Positions 35,116-46,556 of a stretch of 64,000 nucleotides of DNA are shown one piece after another (within the stretch, counting starts at the first letter, position 1; every line of letters starts with the position of its first letter). The notes under the pieces are model-generated. The model was given only the letters and a program-made list of their open reading frames with translations, had not been told where the DNA came from and did not search any database. The position numbers and the translations under genes are program-made. The stretch comes from Varroa destructor (lineage: Eukaryota > Arthropoda > Arachnida > Mesostigmata > Varroidae): contig NW_019211456.1 in NCBI RefSeq assembly GCF_002443255.2, positions 41,183,435 to 41,247,434 of the forward strand, given 5' to 3'.

Positions 35116-35210
35116 ACACGAGGTGTTCGTTTATTGCTACCAGGGGTCTGCGTGATGACTAAGTTGCTGATTTCTGCCTGATCTAGCGTGAGTTTTTCCC
35201 AACGCCCAAA

Positions 35211-36420
35211 TTGATGTGCAGATGTGAAATCCGCTTGAATCGAGCGCGGGAAGCCTATCCTCCCGCTACTTACCGTCGCCCTTCCGCGAAAATGGATTGT
35301 TTATGTGCGTATATGATGGGTGCGCTTTGTCCGGTTGACTGCAACAGCATAAGCAGTCGCAGCGCAAGCGACAAGGATTGTGTGGTGATGTGGCCAATGT
35401 ACCTACTAGCACTAAGAGCGACAACCGCCATGTCTTGGCGTCATTACCTCCGTTATTGTAGCATGCACACATGTATTCAGTCGCACTCTAGAAGTAGCGA
35501 CGCTGGCTGGCCGCTATGGCAGTTGTTGTACCCTGTCGCACGTTGCTCGCCACCTGTACATACGTGTGTGGCGTATCTACATGTGCAAGATCAAGTATGG
35601 ACTATTATTAGCAGCTGGCGACCACCTATTGTACTACGGCGTAAGGCCAGCGAAGATGGTTGTTACATATAGTAGCATTCATTATAGTAGCTATAATAAG
35701 ATCGATCGCCAGCAGCTTGCTCGCAATGGATCGGCACTCCGAAAGCCGGCGTTCGAATTTCACTGTCTGCTGGCTTTGATTAGATCGCACAGTCGAGTCA
35801 CGTTAGGTCAAATATGATCGGCTGCGCAAACAGTAGTAACAACACGTGTACCAGGACGCTGCTCGGACGGCAACAGCGGCGTCAGAAAGAGGACCACGAG
35901 ACATAAGCAACATATCGAAACAGGTTCCAAGCAAAAAATAGTTGTTGCTGCCAGGTCCATCTGCTGACATCAGCAGCGCCAACGCCAACTGCAGCAGCAA
36001 CAACAGCACAAGCTATCGTCGGCGTCAAAAAACATTACAATTGTTACAAAAGCCTCAGGGGACTGTTGCTAGCGATGCCGCCCCTGCGCCGAAAAGCTCT
36101 ACAACGATAGCAACCCAAAAAGGGGGAAGCTCATCGTAGACAGCTGACCACTGCGGGGACCAGCGTAATTGTGACTGCAGTTGCTGATGCCGCCACTGTC
36201 GGCGTAGAAACGAGCAACTGCGAACGAACTTAAAAAGAATCACGCATCGACAGTCTTCGCCAGGCGGACAAATGGTGTTCGCTGACGACGGCGACGGTGA
36301 CCGACAGAAACCACTTGTCTTTGGTTTTGCGTACCTCACATTTGCACTCTTCAGTCTTCCCCGCCTATCTATATGTTTCGAGTCTCGCGCATTGGATGTG
36401 TACGGACATGAACACACGAG
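35211..36420. other. Triplet-rich island with weak coding potential on both strands
   Basis: Frames of 153 codons (+, 35,211-35,672), 65 codons (+, 35,942-36,139, with NANCSSNNSTSYRRRQK) and 120 codons (-, 36,055-36,417) overlap or adjoin in a CAG/GCA-rich stretch. None has a clear splice pair or recognisable domain. The + frame at 35,942 has the most protein-like composition. Confidence 0.25.
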
Positions 36421-36429
36421 TGAATGACT

Positions 36430-38530
36430 CTTTAAAAGAGAACCAAATACTTCTCTAACAGGCGGGCACAGATCCGTTTATTTGTTTCGATTGAGTATTA
36501 TGTCGATAATCGTGACCAGCTATTTGCTGGGTTTTATAGCTCCGAATGGGCTATGTGAATCTTTTGTGCTCACTTAGATAGATTGCATACGCCAATGGAC
36601 GGTAACGACAGGCGATGGATGGTAAGCATATCATAAGGACACCATACGTTGGACCTTTCTCTCCTAAGTGAAGACGGGCCGTCGCGCCGATTAGGGCTGC
36701 TGCTGCTGTTACTGTTGCGGATAATCGGTCGAGGAATGGGAAGCCCGGGCCGCAAACGGCGTTCTAAAAACTATCTGACGCGACTCAGTAATCCAGTGCG
36801 TGGGCGAGTGAGGGATTGTTAGAATGGCGAATAAAGCTCACCAGCAAAAATATTATGAAGCTTATTACATCTCGTACAAGCCATATGCTCATCGATGAGG
36901 GGCATGGGGGGTTTCGTTGTTACTCGGGAACTGTCAATTGAGGCCTCTCTAAAATGTACTGTATCGGAACAAAGGGCATGAAGGTGCAAGAGCAAATTGC
37001 TATTGTCATACAAAGCCCTTGGTAAAAAGATACCAATGAACATATTACTTATGAACAATATCCAATTAACGATATCATCCCATAACGTCATGCAGCTTGA
37101 TTCAATGAATGTTTAATAACTTTTTGAGTCCGCTCATAGCGGTTCCCTGAGATGAATGGTAACGTCTGCCTGTGACTGACGGAGCCTTCCATTCGGTATG
37201 ATAGCGATACGATACCGACGGCTAAGCTCCGATGAACTTGTTCCTATTAAGAGCTGCGTAAAGCATGTTAATAGTCACGTAATTGGTGCTTACCTATAGT
37301 TGAAGCAATAGGTAACAACGCCAGTGTCGGATGTAACAACGAGAGATGTTTATTTAACTAATGCCCAACGTTTTCTGTTGCTTTATGACGTAATCTTTCG
37401 ACACGGAACGTCAGCGGAAAATAGCAGCAATTTTAAAACGAAAAACATATGGATATATAAAGCGTTTAGTTAATGAATCGTTATTGTGCTGGCAACGATC
37501 GCCTATGGCTGTTTAAAAGATGTGCCTAATCATATCTTCAGGCGTCCGTGAAGACTATTCAAGCACACAGAGATGGTGGATGGTTCGGCATTATTTTCAG
37601 GTATTGTCAACTTGGCCGACATGCTGGCTTTCTATGTCGTACACCGTTGCCAACTGTGAACAGACTTATTTGTCTGCAAAGACTTGCGAGAAACTCTAAC
37701 AAACTCGTAATGTTTGTTGATCGGTAGACTCTTGCTTAACAGCAAATCAGTGTTACTGCGAATATCGCATTCATCTCGTCCTCCGGCAGACTGGGGATGA
37801 TTCATTTCTTGCTGAGATTCGGCGCCCATTGATCATCATTCTTTTCGGATAGTCCCTGCACAAATGCAGCCCTAGCGGTCGCATATAACGAAAATTCCAA
37901 CACAAGGATTGGCGTCCATGAATGCTAAAACGGCCTTTTCTAAAGATACCGTCCTTTCGAAGTACAATACCTTAACAGCTTGGTAATAATGCTTCGGCCT
38001 CTCTTCAATGCATACCGGGGGAACCGTTTCGTAGGGCTTACGGAACTCAGAGAATTAAGCGCGTACGCGGTACCACAAATCCGTTATGACAATACGCGGG
38101 CAAAGGACGGCTTGCTCAAACCGGCGTTTGAGCTACTCTTCGATGGCAATATGAGTTCTCCATAGTATGACACTTTTAACGGAGAGACCCAAAAGAGCCT
38201 GTCATCGTATCGAATAACAACGCGAATGTAATGGCATTACTGCCGCAGCTAACACCGGGACGCGGTTTTGTGTTGTTTATCACGTTCTCGTTGATGACAT
38301 TATTTACGTAATGTATTTTAGGATGGGACCTCCAGGGGCATTGTTGAACGTTCGAAGTGATCAGTCAATGTTTATAACGCAGTTTCCATGTGCTGACATT
38401 CTGAGAAGTTGAAAAGTAGAACAGGATGACCTGCACTTAATCTTGAAAACCCTCTCTGTGTTGAAGGTGCGTTAAAGCACGATTGTCGTGCACTATGTTG
38501 CCCACGTTCATGTGTACGTACATGAAAAAT
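36430..38530. other. No supported gene
   Basis: Short frames only; no repeats or regulatory clusters that stand out. Confidence 0.5.
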
Positions 38531-38540
38531 ATATGATCGC

Positions 38541-38813
38541 TTGGTTGTTATTAAAGTCTTGTTGCCCCACCCGCCGGATTCGAACACCACCGAACATCAC
38601 CACCATGGCAACGAGCTTCAAGCAGTGGTGAAAATCGCGCACGTTTCTTCAGCTGGAGAACCTTCCCGTCTATCACAGACTGTGTCGGTCGAGAGTATTA
38701 CAGTCAGCAAGACGGCTCACCGTTCGTCATCGTTATTGTCAGCATCACTGCAACAATCATCAGCGCCAGCAACATATGGTGGCATAAAAGCACTCGAGAT
38801 TCTATATGCGTAG
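38541..38813 (+). CDS. Candidate Ser/His-rich coding segment; unrecognised
   Basis: A + strand frame of about 90 codons ends in TAG at 38,811-38,813, followed at once by poly-A. It reads LLPHPPDSNTTEHHHHGNEL, VVKIAHVSSAGEPSRLSQTV, SASLQQSSAPATYGGIKALE. The composition is typical of a low-complexity protein tail. The start is not an ATG, so an upstream splice site is needed; ..gttattaaag| at 38,555 is weak. An ATG in good context at 38,604 is in another frame and stops quickly. Inverted copy at 63,495-63,767. Family unknown. Confidence 0.3.
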   Translation: MVVIKVLLPHPPDSNTTEHHHHGNELQAVVKIAHVSSAGEPSRLSQTVSVESITVSKTAHRSSSLLSASLQQSSAPATYGGIKALEILYA

Positions 38814-39702
38814 TAAAAAAAAAACTAGCAATACTGTGATCTTCGTCCGCGCTGCTCGACGGCCAAACAGACCGAGGAGCTTTCGACAGGCTGAACGTTT
38901 TTTGTGTGTGCATGTACGCCTGTATGTTATATGCGTGCGTGAGCAATTAGGACATGCGTTCATTGTTGCTACTGTTTCGTCTCAGCTTTTGCCGACAGGC
39001 CGGCTCTTCCGACAGTCATCACCACCCCTTCCACCTGCTCCGCCTCTCCCCCTCTTTTCCCCCTTCAGTTACTAATGCTCATTAAATCTTTCTTAAATTG
39101 AGGATTGGATAGCTCGTGGATAGGATGGGCGGCGGCGGTAGCGATTATCGCTGCTTTGACCCTTAACAGCAGCGGAAGCTATTAGCTTTAGAACTACAGT
39201 TATGGCATATTTTAGCAGTGTAAGTTGAACTAGAGAGCTGTTATGAGGGTTATCTGCGGGTAAATGGTTAGCCTTGTTGTTTTTCTTTCCCCTCATTTCA
39301 TTTATCTATCCGTTAACTAACCATATTGTGCATTTGTGCTGTATTAGCCACACGAGCTGCTGCTGCTGCTGCTGCCGTTGTTTGGAGTGAGTAAAGGTCA
39401 GTCCCCGGTTTTTCTCTGCCATTGACGTTTATTGGTGGTTGGCTGCTGACCCTCCCAAGAGAACCACAGTCGCGACGGCAGGAAACACAGCACACAAAAG
39501 GACTACTTCTACTGTGACTAACATTATTTCTACTATGCCTGACCAGCAAGTGATTATTCGAGCGAAGTAGCTACTGGCTACTATTAGTATGTTTTGCACT
39601 ATTCTATCTAGGCCGTGAATCAGATAGGCAGCATTGGACTGCATGGCGACTGCTGACGAGTGCTAAGCCCGTCTGTCAGCCTTAAGGGAACAGAACGAGT
39701 GA

Positions 39703-39987
39703 CGCGTCGCCACCGTCACCGTCGCCGCCGCCGCCGCCGCCGTCGCCGTCGCCGTTTACTACTGTAGAAAGCCTGCACTGGTAGAAGTGCTAGCACTCAA
39801 TGCCCATAGCAACTACAGCCGTTGCAACAGCAGCTACCTTTTGATCAACGGGCCCAGTGCTGCTGCTGCCGCCGATGCTTGCCAATTATTTGGCCCCGTA
39901 CAAGCAGTCACTCAACCGCCAGTCAGTGAGACTTTCGCGCACGATAGATCATTCAGACATATATATATATATGTAAAAAGACGATAA
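39703..39987 (+). CDS. Candidate exon with poly-Ala tracts; unrecognised
   Basis: A + strand frame is open from after TGA (39,700-39,702) to 39,987. (GCC)n encodes an Ala/Val run, then YYCRKPALVEVLALNAHSNY, SRCNSSYLLINGPSA, a second poly-Ala, DACQLFGPVQAVTQPPV. A donor-like cca gtca|GTGAGA lies near 39,925, before the tail degenerates into an AT repeat translation. There is no in-frame ATG in the convincing part, as expected of an internal exon. Inverted copy at 62,321-62,605. The alanine runs come from triplet repeats, so the open frame is partly a by-product of them. Confidence 0.33.
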   Translation, partial: RVATVTVAAAAAAVAVAVYYCRKPALVEVLALNAHSNYSRCNSSYLLINGPSAAAAADACQLFGPVQAVTQPPVSETFAHDRSFRHIYIYVKRR

Positions 39988-40494
39988 CAGTCACATCTAT
40001 TATACATTGCTGCTGCTGCTGTTGTTGTGGTTGTGGTTATACCGCCGGTCACTTAGAAAGAGTGATAGTAGTCCCAGCTAAAAAATCGATACTTGATTTC
40101 TAAGAAAGAGTCGCGGTGCTTTCGATGCTTTGCCAAAAGTTCTACAAGCTTCTTGAAGACAACGGCAGCGGCGTCGACGACGATAACACCACCATCAGCA
40201 TCTATAGTAAGCAGTGAGCAAGATTTTTGTTTACCTACGTGAACATAAACAGCGTACACAGTTACATGTTGCGCGTATAATTTCAACTTGTTTAGCTTTA
40301 ATATTGAACGTTCTAGAAGCGACGGAAAAACGAACGATCTTGGTCATGTATCACTGTGGCTATAAGCACGCCTTCCGATCGCTCAGACGGAAAAACATAC
40401 TGGAAGGCGGAGTAATATATTTACTAGATGGCTGGAGGCAGACGATAACCCAGTAGAAAACCAATTAAAATTCAACTAGAAGGGCTTACAATCG

Positions 40495-40518
40495 TTTTTT
40501 TTTTTTTTTTTTTTTTTT
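40495..40518. repeat. Poly-T run of 24; 23 in the inverted copy
   Basis: The only length difference between the two copies of block X. Homopolymer length differences of one base are the commonest sequencing or replication slip, so they do not imply real divergence. Confidence 0.9.
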
Positions 40519-40859
40519 ATCAATACACTACTAGTGATAGAAATAGAATGTGTATGTTTTTACAATGTCTTTCCATGAATCTGAGGCAAACTAGTTGTAG
40601 GACTTCTAGAAATTGTATAGGCGTACGACATTCTTGAAAGGTCTGACAATGTTTTTAAGAAGCCGGAACGCCGCATATTGCCTGAGTTTCTCCACTGCAA
40701 AAATGTTAGACAAGCATGTACTATTTGTAGTTGACTAAACACGGGCCTTGAATATTGAGATGTGGAGTTAGCGAAGGCTTGCAAGAGATGTTTCGACAAT
40801 TAAATGCTGATAAACTATACCTGAAAGCATGCAGAAATTATATGCAGCGAATGTATAAT

Positions 40860-43560
40860 TTAAGCAACGAGCTAGTAACTAGATAAGTAGAGTGATCGAA
40901 AACCAGAGGTCATTGATGTTACCCGTACTGGTTATATTAAAAAACAAACGCAATAGTAATCAAGCTTTATTAACAACTACAAATTATTATTGTATATTCT
41001 GTGAAGCTCGAAAATGTGTTAGTACTGAGTTCTGTGTCCTGACAAACAAGTGTGGCTTTATTTGGAGCTCGTTGACCTGCTACGAAATATTTGTTATACT
41101 TCGATTGAGCATAAGAGTATGTAACGTATTGGGCACTACGTTGGCGCTTTGCAAGGTTACGGAACGTTAAATTTAGATATTGTAGAATAGTACAAATAAA
41201 AACAAACGAGATAAGTTCATCGAACGTTACGTGACCTAATGCGCTTCATTTTCGTGAAAGAACATCACAGTTTATGGTAGCCTGTCACGTTCTCTTTAGT
41301 TGCCCTCCAGTCACGCTAGTCCGTCACTCGTAACACTTATTTGGACGGCTCTGTGCTCCTCTGCTGCGGCTTGTATTGAAAATTTCTCCGTACTATTGCT
41401 ATTTTTATTATCCGCTGGTCCAAAAATAAGTTTGTCATCGTTCGATCATTGACGAAATTCGATTTTATACCGCCCAATATGCTCGTAATCTATCTCCTTA
41501 CCTACCCCCCTCCGCCGTCCTTAATAAGCGATGCGACAGCCGCGTCGTTTTCTCTATTCGTCCGTAGTAATCGATCTCGAATAGAGTCCTAATAGTTAGA
41601 TTATTTCCTTTTCTAGGATGCTGTACTCCTAGACGGCTGGCCTACCTTCGAGAGTAAGGCTTGTAGATTCTAGTGATAGTTAGCAGGCGCGCGACTAGTA
41701 GGACATCACTAAGGAAAGCATCATATCAAACGACGTCTGCCATGTTAGATGCATTTTGGCAATATCATAAAGAGCGACGGGAGATTTGTGGAAATCAGAA
41801 CCTATGCCACGACTAGAACAGATCTCTTGCATCTGATCGGTGACAGCCTATTTGGAAATGCTTGGCTGATCAGTATATAGAACGAGTTACAGTTGGCTTG
41901 AATAAGTAAAACAACAAAAAAACACTGGTGTGTTGAAAAACTATTTCTTTGAGAATACTATCAGAAAAAAATATATCGTTTACATTATGGAACAGAAAGA
42001 AAAAACGAAAATATCGGTAATCCGGTACTCAGATAACCGAATTTGGGTCAACAGGGCAGGGCTTCTGCTCCGATTGCTTACGCGTTTTGCCTGACGTGCG
42101 ATATCGAAGCGAGAAGTTTGATTTTTTGAATATGATCGAGCTCGTTATGACAGACTTTTGTATTGACAATATCAGCCGTTCGATGTTTTCTGTTGTATTT
42201 GCAGATGTTTATTCACAGAGCGTAAACGACTTTGATCGATCCCTTCGAGCCAAGCCACGGGGACTTGACTGCGAACCGCTGTGCGCTTCACTATGTCTTT
42301 CACCGTGATTGTCTACATCTAGACATCTTGCAGGATCGTCTTCGACGGAAGGAACCTGAGCTGCTGGATCATCCCAGCGGGATACACCTGTTATTTTAGG
42401 CACGAGTAACAACAGCAGCAGCAGCAACAACAACAACAACAACAACAACGATAGCAGTTAGACAAACAGCAGAAGAAGCAGCAGTCAGCATCACAAACAC
42501 TTGGCGAGCACTTATATATACGTGATATATAGTTGTCCATCTGTCCTGGTTCGGTGTAGTTCTGCGGTCTTTGTCGGCTATAAGGGTACGAGCATATATA
42601 TATATATATATATATAGAGTGACTTTTATGTTTCTATTCCCTCCGTCGCTCGATATCGCTTTCCCTGCCCTCCTGTGCTGCTTTCCTGCTATTGAAACGG
42701 TATGTAGTCTAAAAAATCCACTATTATCCTATCTTTTACTTCAAAGACGTAGTAGATGCATAGCGCATCACCGACGGAAGAAAGCTCGTCAACTCGAAGT
42801 AATCCACGTTCGACCACAAAACATGAAGGAAATCCATAGGGCCGGACTTGTCTGCCAGCGACTGTGTTTTTTTTTGTTAGCCGTGCACTTATACTTTGTT
42901 TTTGATTAAGCTCAATTTTTATCCTTGTAGGATTTTAAAGATCCTACAGTTCAACGTTCCCACGTGCTGAGTACAGGGCAGAATGAGAGCCAGTTGAAAA
43001 ATTCGTTCGGGCTAAATCGGATACGAGAATGAAACGACATTGGGCGTAGTGTCGTTATGGCCACTTCCTTCACCTAATAAAACCGTTCACAGTGGGACAG
43101 ACAGGCTATATATGTTCATTTGTAAATAAAAGACGTCAAACGGATCATAGGACATGACTAAACGTCGCCAGGCGACTATGCCTAAGAAAATCAGATATCG
43201 TCCCATACACAAACAGAAGGGTAATGACTAAAACATTCGATTCGCTTCTATTCTTGTGTCACGTACCATGCGGTTGCAGTAAGATCCTTTCTCTCTTAAG
43301 TTAAGCTCTCCGATCCCAAGTTACTAACATACTTGTTTCTTCCTATTACAGTCGTCGTTAGAGCTAGCTTTAATGGTTCAACGAACGACATAAAACCGAT
43401 GTATCCTAAACATATATGTTGTTATATATTGATATTTGCTTAACGGGCCGAACTTGAACATCAGAAGTAGTCAACATGAAATATGTCGTTTTTTCGGATT
43501 TTTCACTTACGAAATTAACTTGATCTAGTTCAACCTCACTTACGCTTTTCTACAATAACG
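40860..43560. other. No supported gene; microsatellites
   Basis: Contains a CAG/CAA run at about 42,408-42,449, (TA)n at 42,593-42,616 and an 8-bp hairpin (tgtaggat/atcctaca, 42,926-42,948). Frames at 42,209-42,448 (-) and 42,571-42,909 (+) are repeat translations or lack splice support. All of it recurs inverted at 58,749-61,449. Confidence 0.45.
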
Positions 43561-43586
43561 TTTCCCTTATTTGATATATGCCTATG

Positions 43587-43799
<213 letters not shown>

Positions 43800-43824
43800 N
43801 NNNNNNNNNNNNNNNNNNNNNNNN
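43800..43824. other. Assembly gap of 25 N
   Basis: Exactly 25 N, the same size as the second gap, so probably a fixed placeholder and not a measured distance. Left flank (GT)n, right flank gctgt plus 19 G. Confidence 0.97.
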
Positions 43825-43829
43825 GCTGT

Positions 43830-43848
43830 GGGGGGGGGGGGGGGGGGG
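43830..43848. repeat. Poly-G run of 19
   Basis: Preceded by gctgt after the gap and followed by block P. The same gctgt-poly-G element appears in reverse at the right side of the second gap (54,150-54,169). Confidence 0.95.
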
Positions 43849-44856
43849 CTATTGTCAAATCTGGGACTCAAGCGTTCTTGGATAGTAGTCAGCGTTACGT
43901 GCCAAGTAACAACCTGAGCTGTATGATGGTTCCACCTAGCTTTCGGAAGCCATTTTTGTGGGTTGCTAGTTGTGATAAAAAATGTATGAGACATTACTGT
44001 TGCACTCTTCGTCAATATCCTTAGGAAGGTGATCACTTCGTATAGAACCGTTTGGCCAAGCAACACGAATATCTCAAACGCTTTAATTCGATCAGATCTG
44101 TTCAATCGCTCTTAGATTTGTTGTCTTTCCGTCCCGAAACACTCTCACGAAGATGAATTCCAGTGAGAAACGTTGCTGATTCGAACGTAAACAGAGGCGG
44201 TAACACTAGAAGCGGTTATGCCTGAATAAGTGGAAAGATGCTGGATTCACTTCGTCCAAACGAAGTTGCTAGCAATTAACCAAACAGCTTTGACGGGATA
44301 AATTTAAGGTGTGGCGGCGAAGATGGAACGCGCTGATATTTTTAATTAGAAAAAAAAAAAGGACCCCAATTAGTTGGCAGTTCGGTATTGTTCTTGCGAA
44401 TATAATAAACACATATCATCAATGAATTGCCTGTGAAGAACATTTGACATCGGCGCCTCACACCGCACAAGAGAACATCGGGGCAAACTACGCACTAATG
44501 ACCTCACGGAAACATTTGTTCTCTATAAAGCAGGTATCTATCTGTGGTAAATGTCTAAAATAAAGATGGCGATAGTGGTCATTTAATGAGGGCTTGGTTT
44601 AGCATTTTGCCGTCAGTGACCCTTTCCGTCTCGGCCCGTCCCTCCCACTACGCTGGTTCAATTGTAAAACGCCGCGGCATCCGTTTATATTGTGCTAAGC
44701 AAATTTATTCTCGCTGCGAACGGTCTGCGCTATCCGGTTTCGTGCGGCCGGTAGTCTGGTGACGTTCACTGCTACTCGCCGAGCTAATGTTGTTCTCGTA
44801 AGGGAATAGTACCTCGGTTCGCAATTAGCGTCAGCTGTCGACAATATACCGCTAAC

Positions 44857-45112
44857 CTATCCTCCTACAGCCGGTTCACTCCATTCGATCGCCGAGAAAC
44901 GGTCTGAGAATAGAGGCAAGTTCAGGCGAGCACGTCGCCTGTCATCGTTAGAATCAGCGGCATAACGGCCATCCGCTTGGTGGCTACGACAACAGCAATG
45001 AAAACCACAGCTCAGCTTGTTTAACCCATTACCGTAAAGCATAATATGGAACAATAACAACATCAACAAAACCAGCCACAGCGAGATCAACAACAAGATG
45101 ATAAACAGCGAA
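44857..45112 (-). CDS. Candidate exon encoding a membrane or secreted segment (minus strand)
   Basis: On the minus strand a long CT-rich tract ending cgcacgcag is an excellent acceptor (complement of 45,113 onward). The frame downstream, open to TAG at 44,857, starts with a hydrophobic stretch of over 20 residues (LFIILLLISLWLVLLM then LLLFHIMLYG), continues with a Cys cluster (GFHCCCRSH) and a charged part (SNDDRRRARLNLPLF, RFSAIEWSEPAVGG). The first ATG is inside the hydrophobic part, so an upstream exon is likely. A single transmembrane helix or signal anchor is a fair inference. Identical copies at 48,974-49,229 (+) and 51,250-51,505 (-). Family unknown. Confidence 0.38.
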
Positions 45113-45179
45113 CTGCGTGCGAAAGGGAGAGAAAGAGAGAGACGTCTCTCTGTAAATTGGCCTTTTGTCTTCTTGTGGG

Positions 45180-45198
45180 TGGCGGCGGCGGCGGCGGC
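45180..45198. repeat. (GGC)n triplet run
   Basis: On the + strand it encodes poly-Ala within a 77-codon frame (45,098-45,331) that also ends in a sensible Asn/Gln-rich tail. That frame overlaps the minus-strand exon candidate only at its first few codons. Repeated in both other copies of P. Confidence 0.85.
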
Positions 45199-46257
45199 AA
45201 CGACGGTACCATCATTTACTCACTCAGCTTCTTCGGATTCTATCTCTTGGCTAATCTATCACGACGACAATATTCTTCGCCGATCCAACTATGTCACCGC
45301 ACTCAATAATAATAGACTGGAACAACAGTAACAACGCAATGTGCGTCTGATAGGTACCTAATAGATTTCTTGGAGCTAATTTGGCCATTCCGTTGCCTTT
45401 AAGTGAAGAAAAAATATATTAGAGGGTTGATATTATGCTTAGTCTAGGGTATGCCCTTAATTGTTTCTCGGCAATTTTAATCGAAAACATTTAGCTGGTC
45501 TCTGAACGTCACAGACCCATATTTTTCGACTTTACCCGTCAAGGTTTTCGCTAATTTGCGAATAAGGATATCAATTTTTCCGTTTTCGAATCTAAGGGCC
45601 CTGTTTTCAACACGCTGCTGACGGCTTGACAGACTCACTTGTACACAATACACGTCCATTGTAATTTGCTGCATCTGTCAAAGAGCCTAGATCCGAGGTA
45701 GCTTTCAAATCAGGTGTTGTAGACTGCACCGCGAATCTATGAATTACGAGGGAGATATCTCATCGGATTTCGTTGAGAAGCGCTCTTGCCAACCTTGGAC
45801 GGATATATATACATGTTTGATTGGATTTTGATTTATTTCTTAACCTGTCACAATCAGGACTCAGCTGCCGTCTGTCTTCTACTCAAGAAGATATCGACTT
45901 CAAGGGGAAATATTGTTTTTCCAAAAAACCACAATCCTTGGTGATTTTTGAGCGATAATGGCAAAACGACAATGATAACACGACATATAGCTTAGATTAT
46001 AGAGACATGTTATATTGCGTCTGTAATGGTGCCAATCGATTGTCTAGCTTTCTTTTCTAGCTAATTACTACGCTACACGGTAATATTCAGTTTCTTCAAA
46101 CGCTAGAAACAATTTGACAGTACAAATACCGTAATGCGCTTAAATTGAAGAAACAGCTTAGCCTAGAGGTAAAAATCCACCTATTATTATTCTATCAGTA
46201 TCTGTTTCTATATCGTTAATTTGATTTTCGACACATTCTGCCCGCTGTGCTACCCTC

Positions 46258-46293
46258 CACGGCACGGTTCTCCTACACGGCACGGTTCTCCTA
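46258..46293. repeat. Tandem 18-base duplication
   Basis: Two copies of acggcacggttctcctac in a row, which read ARFSYT twice in the + frame at 46,247. Present in all three copies of block P. Confidence 0.9.
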
Positions 46294-46556
46294 CACGGCA
46301 GGACAATGTCATGACATTGGCTCGCCCGTCTGTTATACGACGTGTAGCTTCAAGATAAAAACGATCATTGGCAGCGAGAGGCGGCTGCATCTAACTCTGA
46401 GCAGTTGGCAGACCGGCCGTTATCATATATGTGTTCCCTGCCAGTTTTGGGCTCGGTGTGTTTGTGTACGTGTCTGTCTGTGTGCATTTACTGCGATTCA
46501 AATTTGGCGTCTCGTACTGCTATCGACAGCATCTTACGGTAACCCGTCCGTTCCGT

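Larger units (their letters stand above)
33300..35200. other. No supported gene; AT microsatellite and one hairpin
   Basis: Holds (TA)n at about 34,133-34,153, the palindromic AT tract at 35,074-35,115, and the hairpin at 34,781-34,826. Frames at 33,644-34,002 overlap on both strands without splice support. Confidence 0.45.
43849..46556 (+). repeat. Block P, first copy (forward), 2,708 bases
   Basis: Identical sequence occurs inverted at 47,530-50,237 (coordinates sum to 94,086) and direct at 50,242-52,949 (offset 6,393). Matching frames are identical in all three. The right end joins a short (TG)n here, but in the third copy it runs straight into reversed block Q. Confidence 0.97.
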
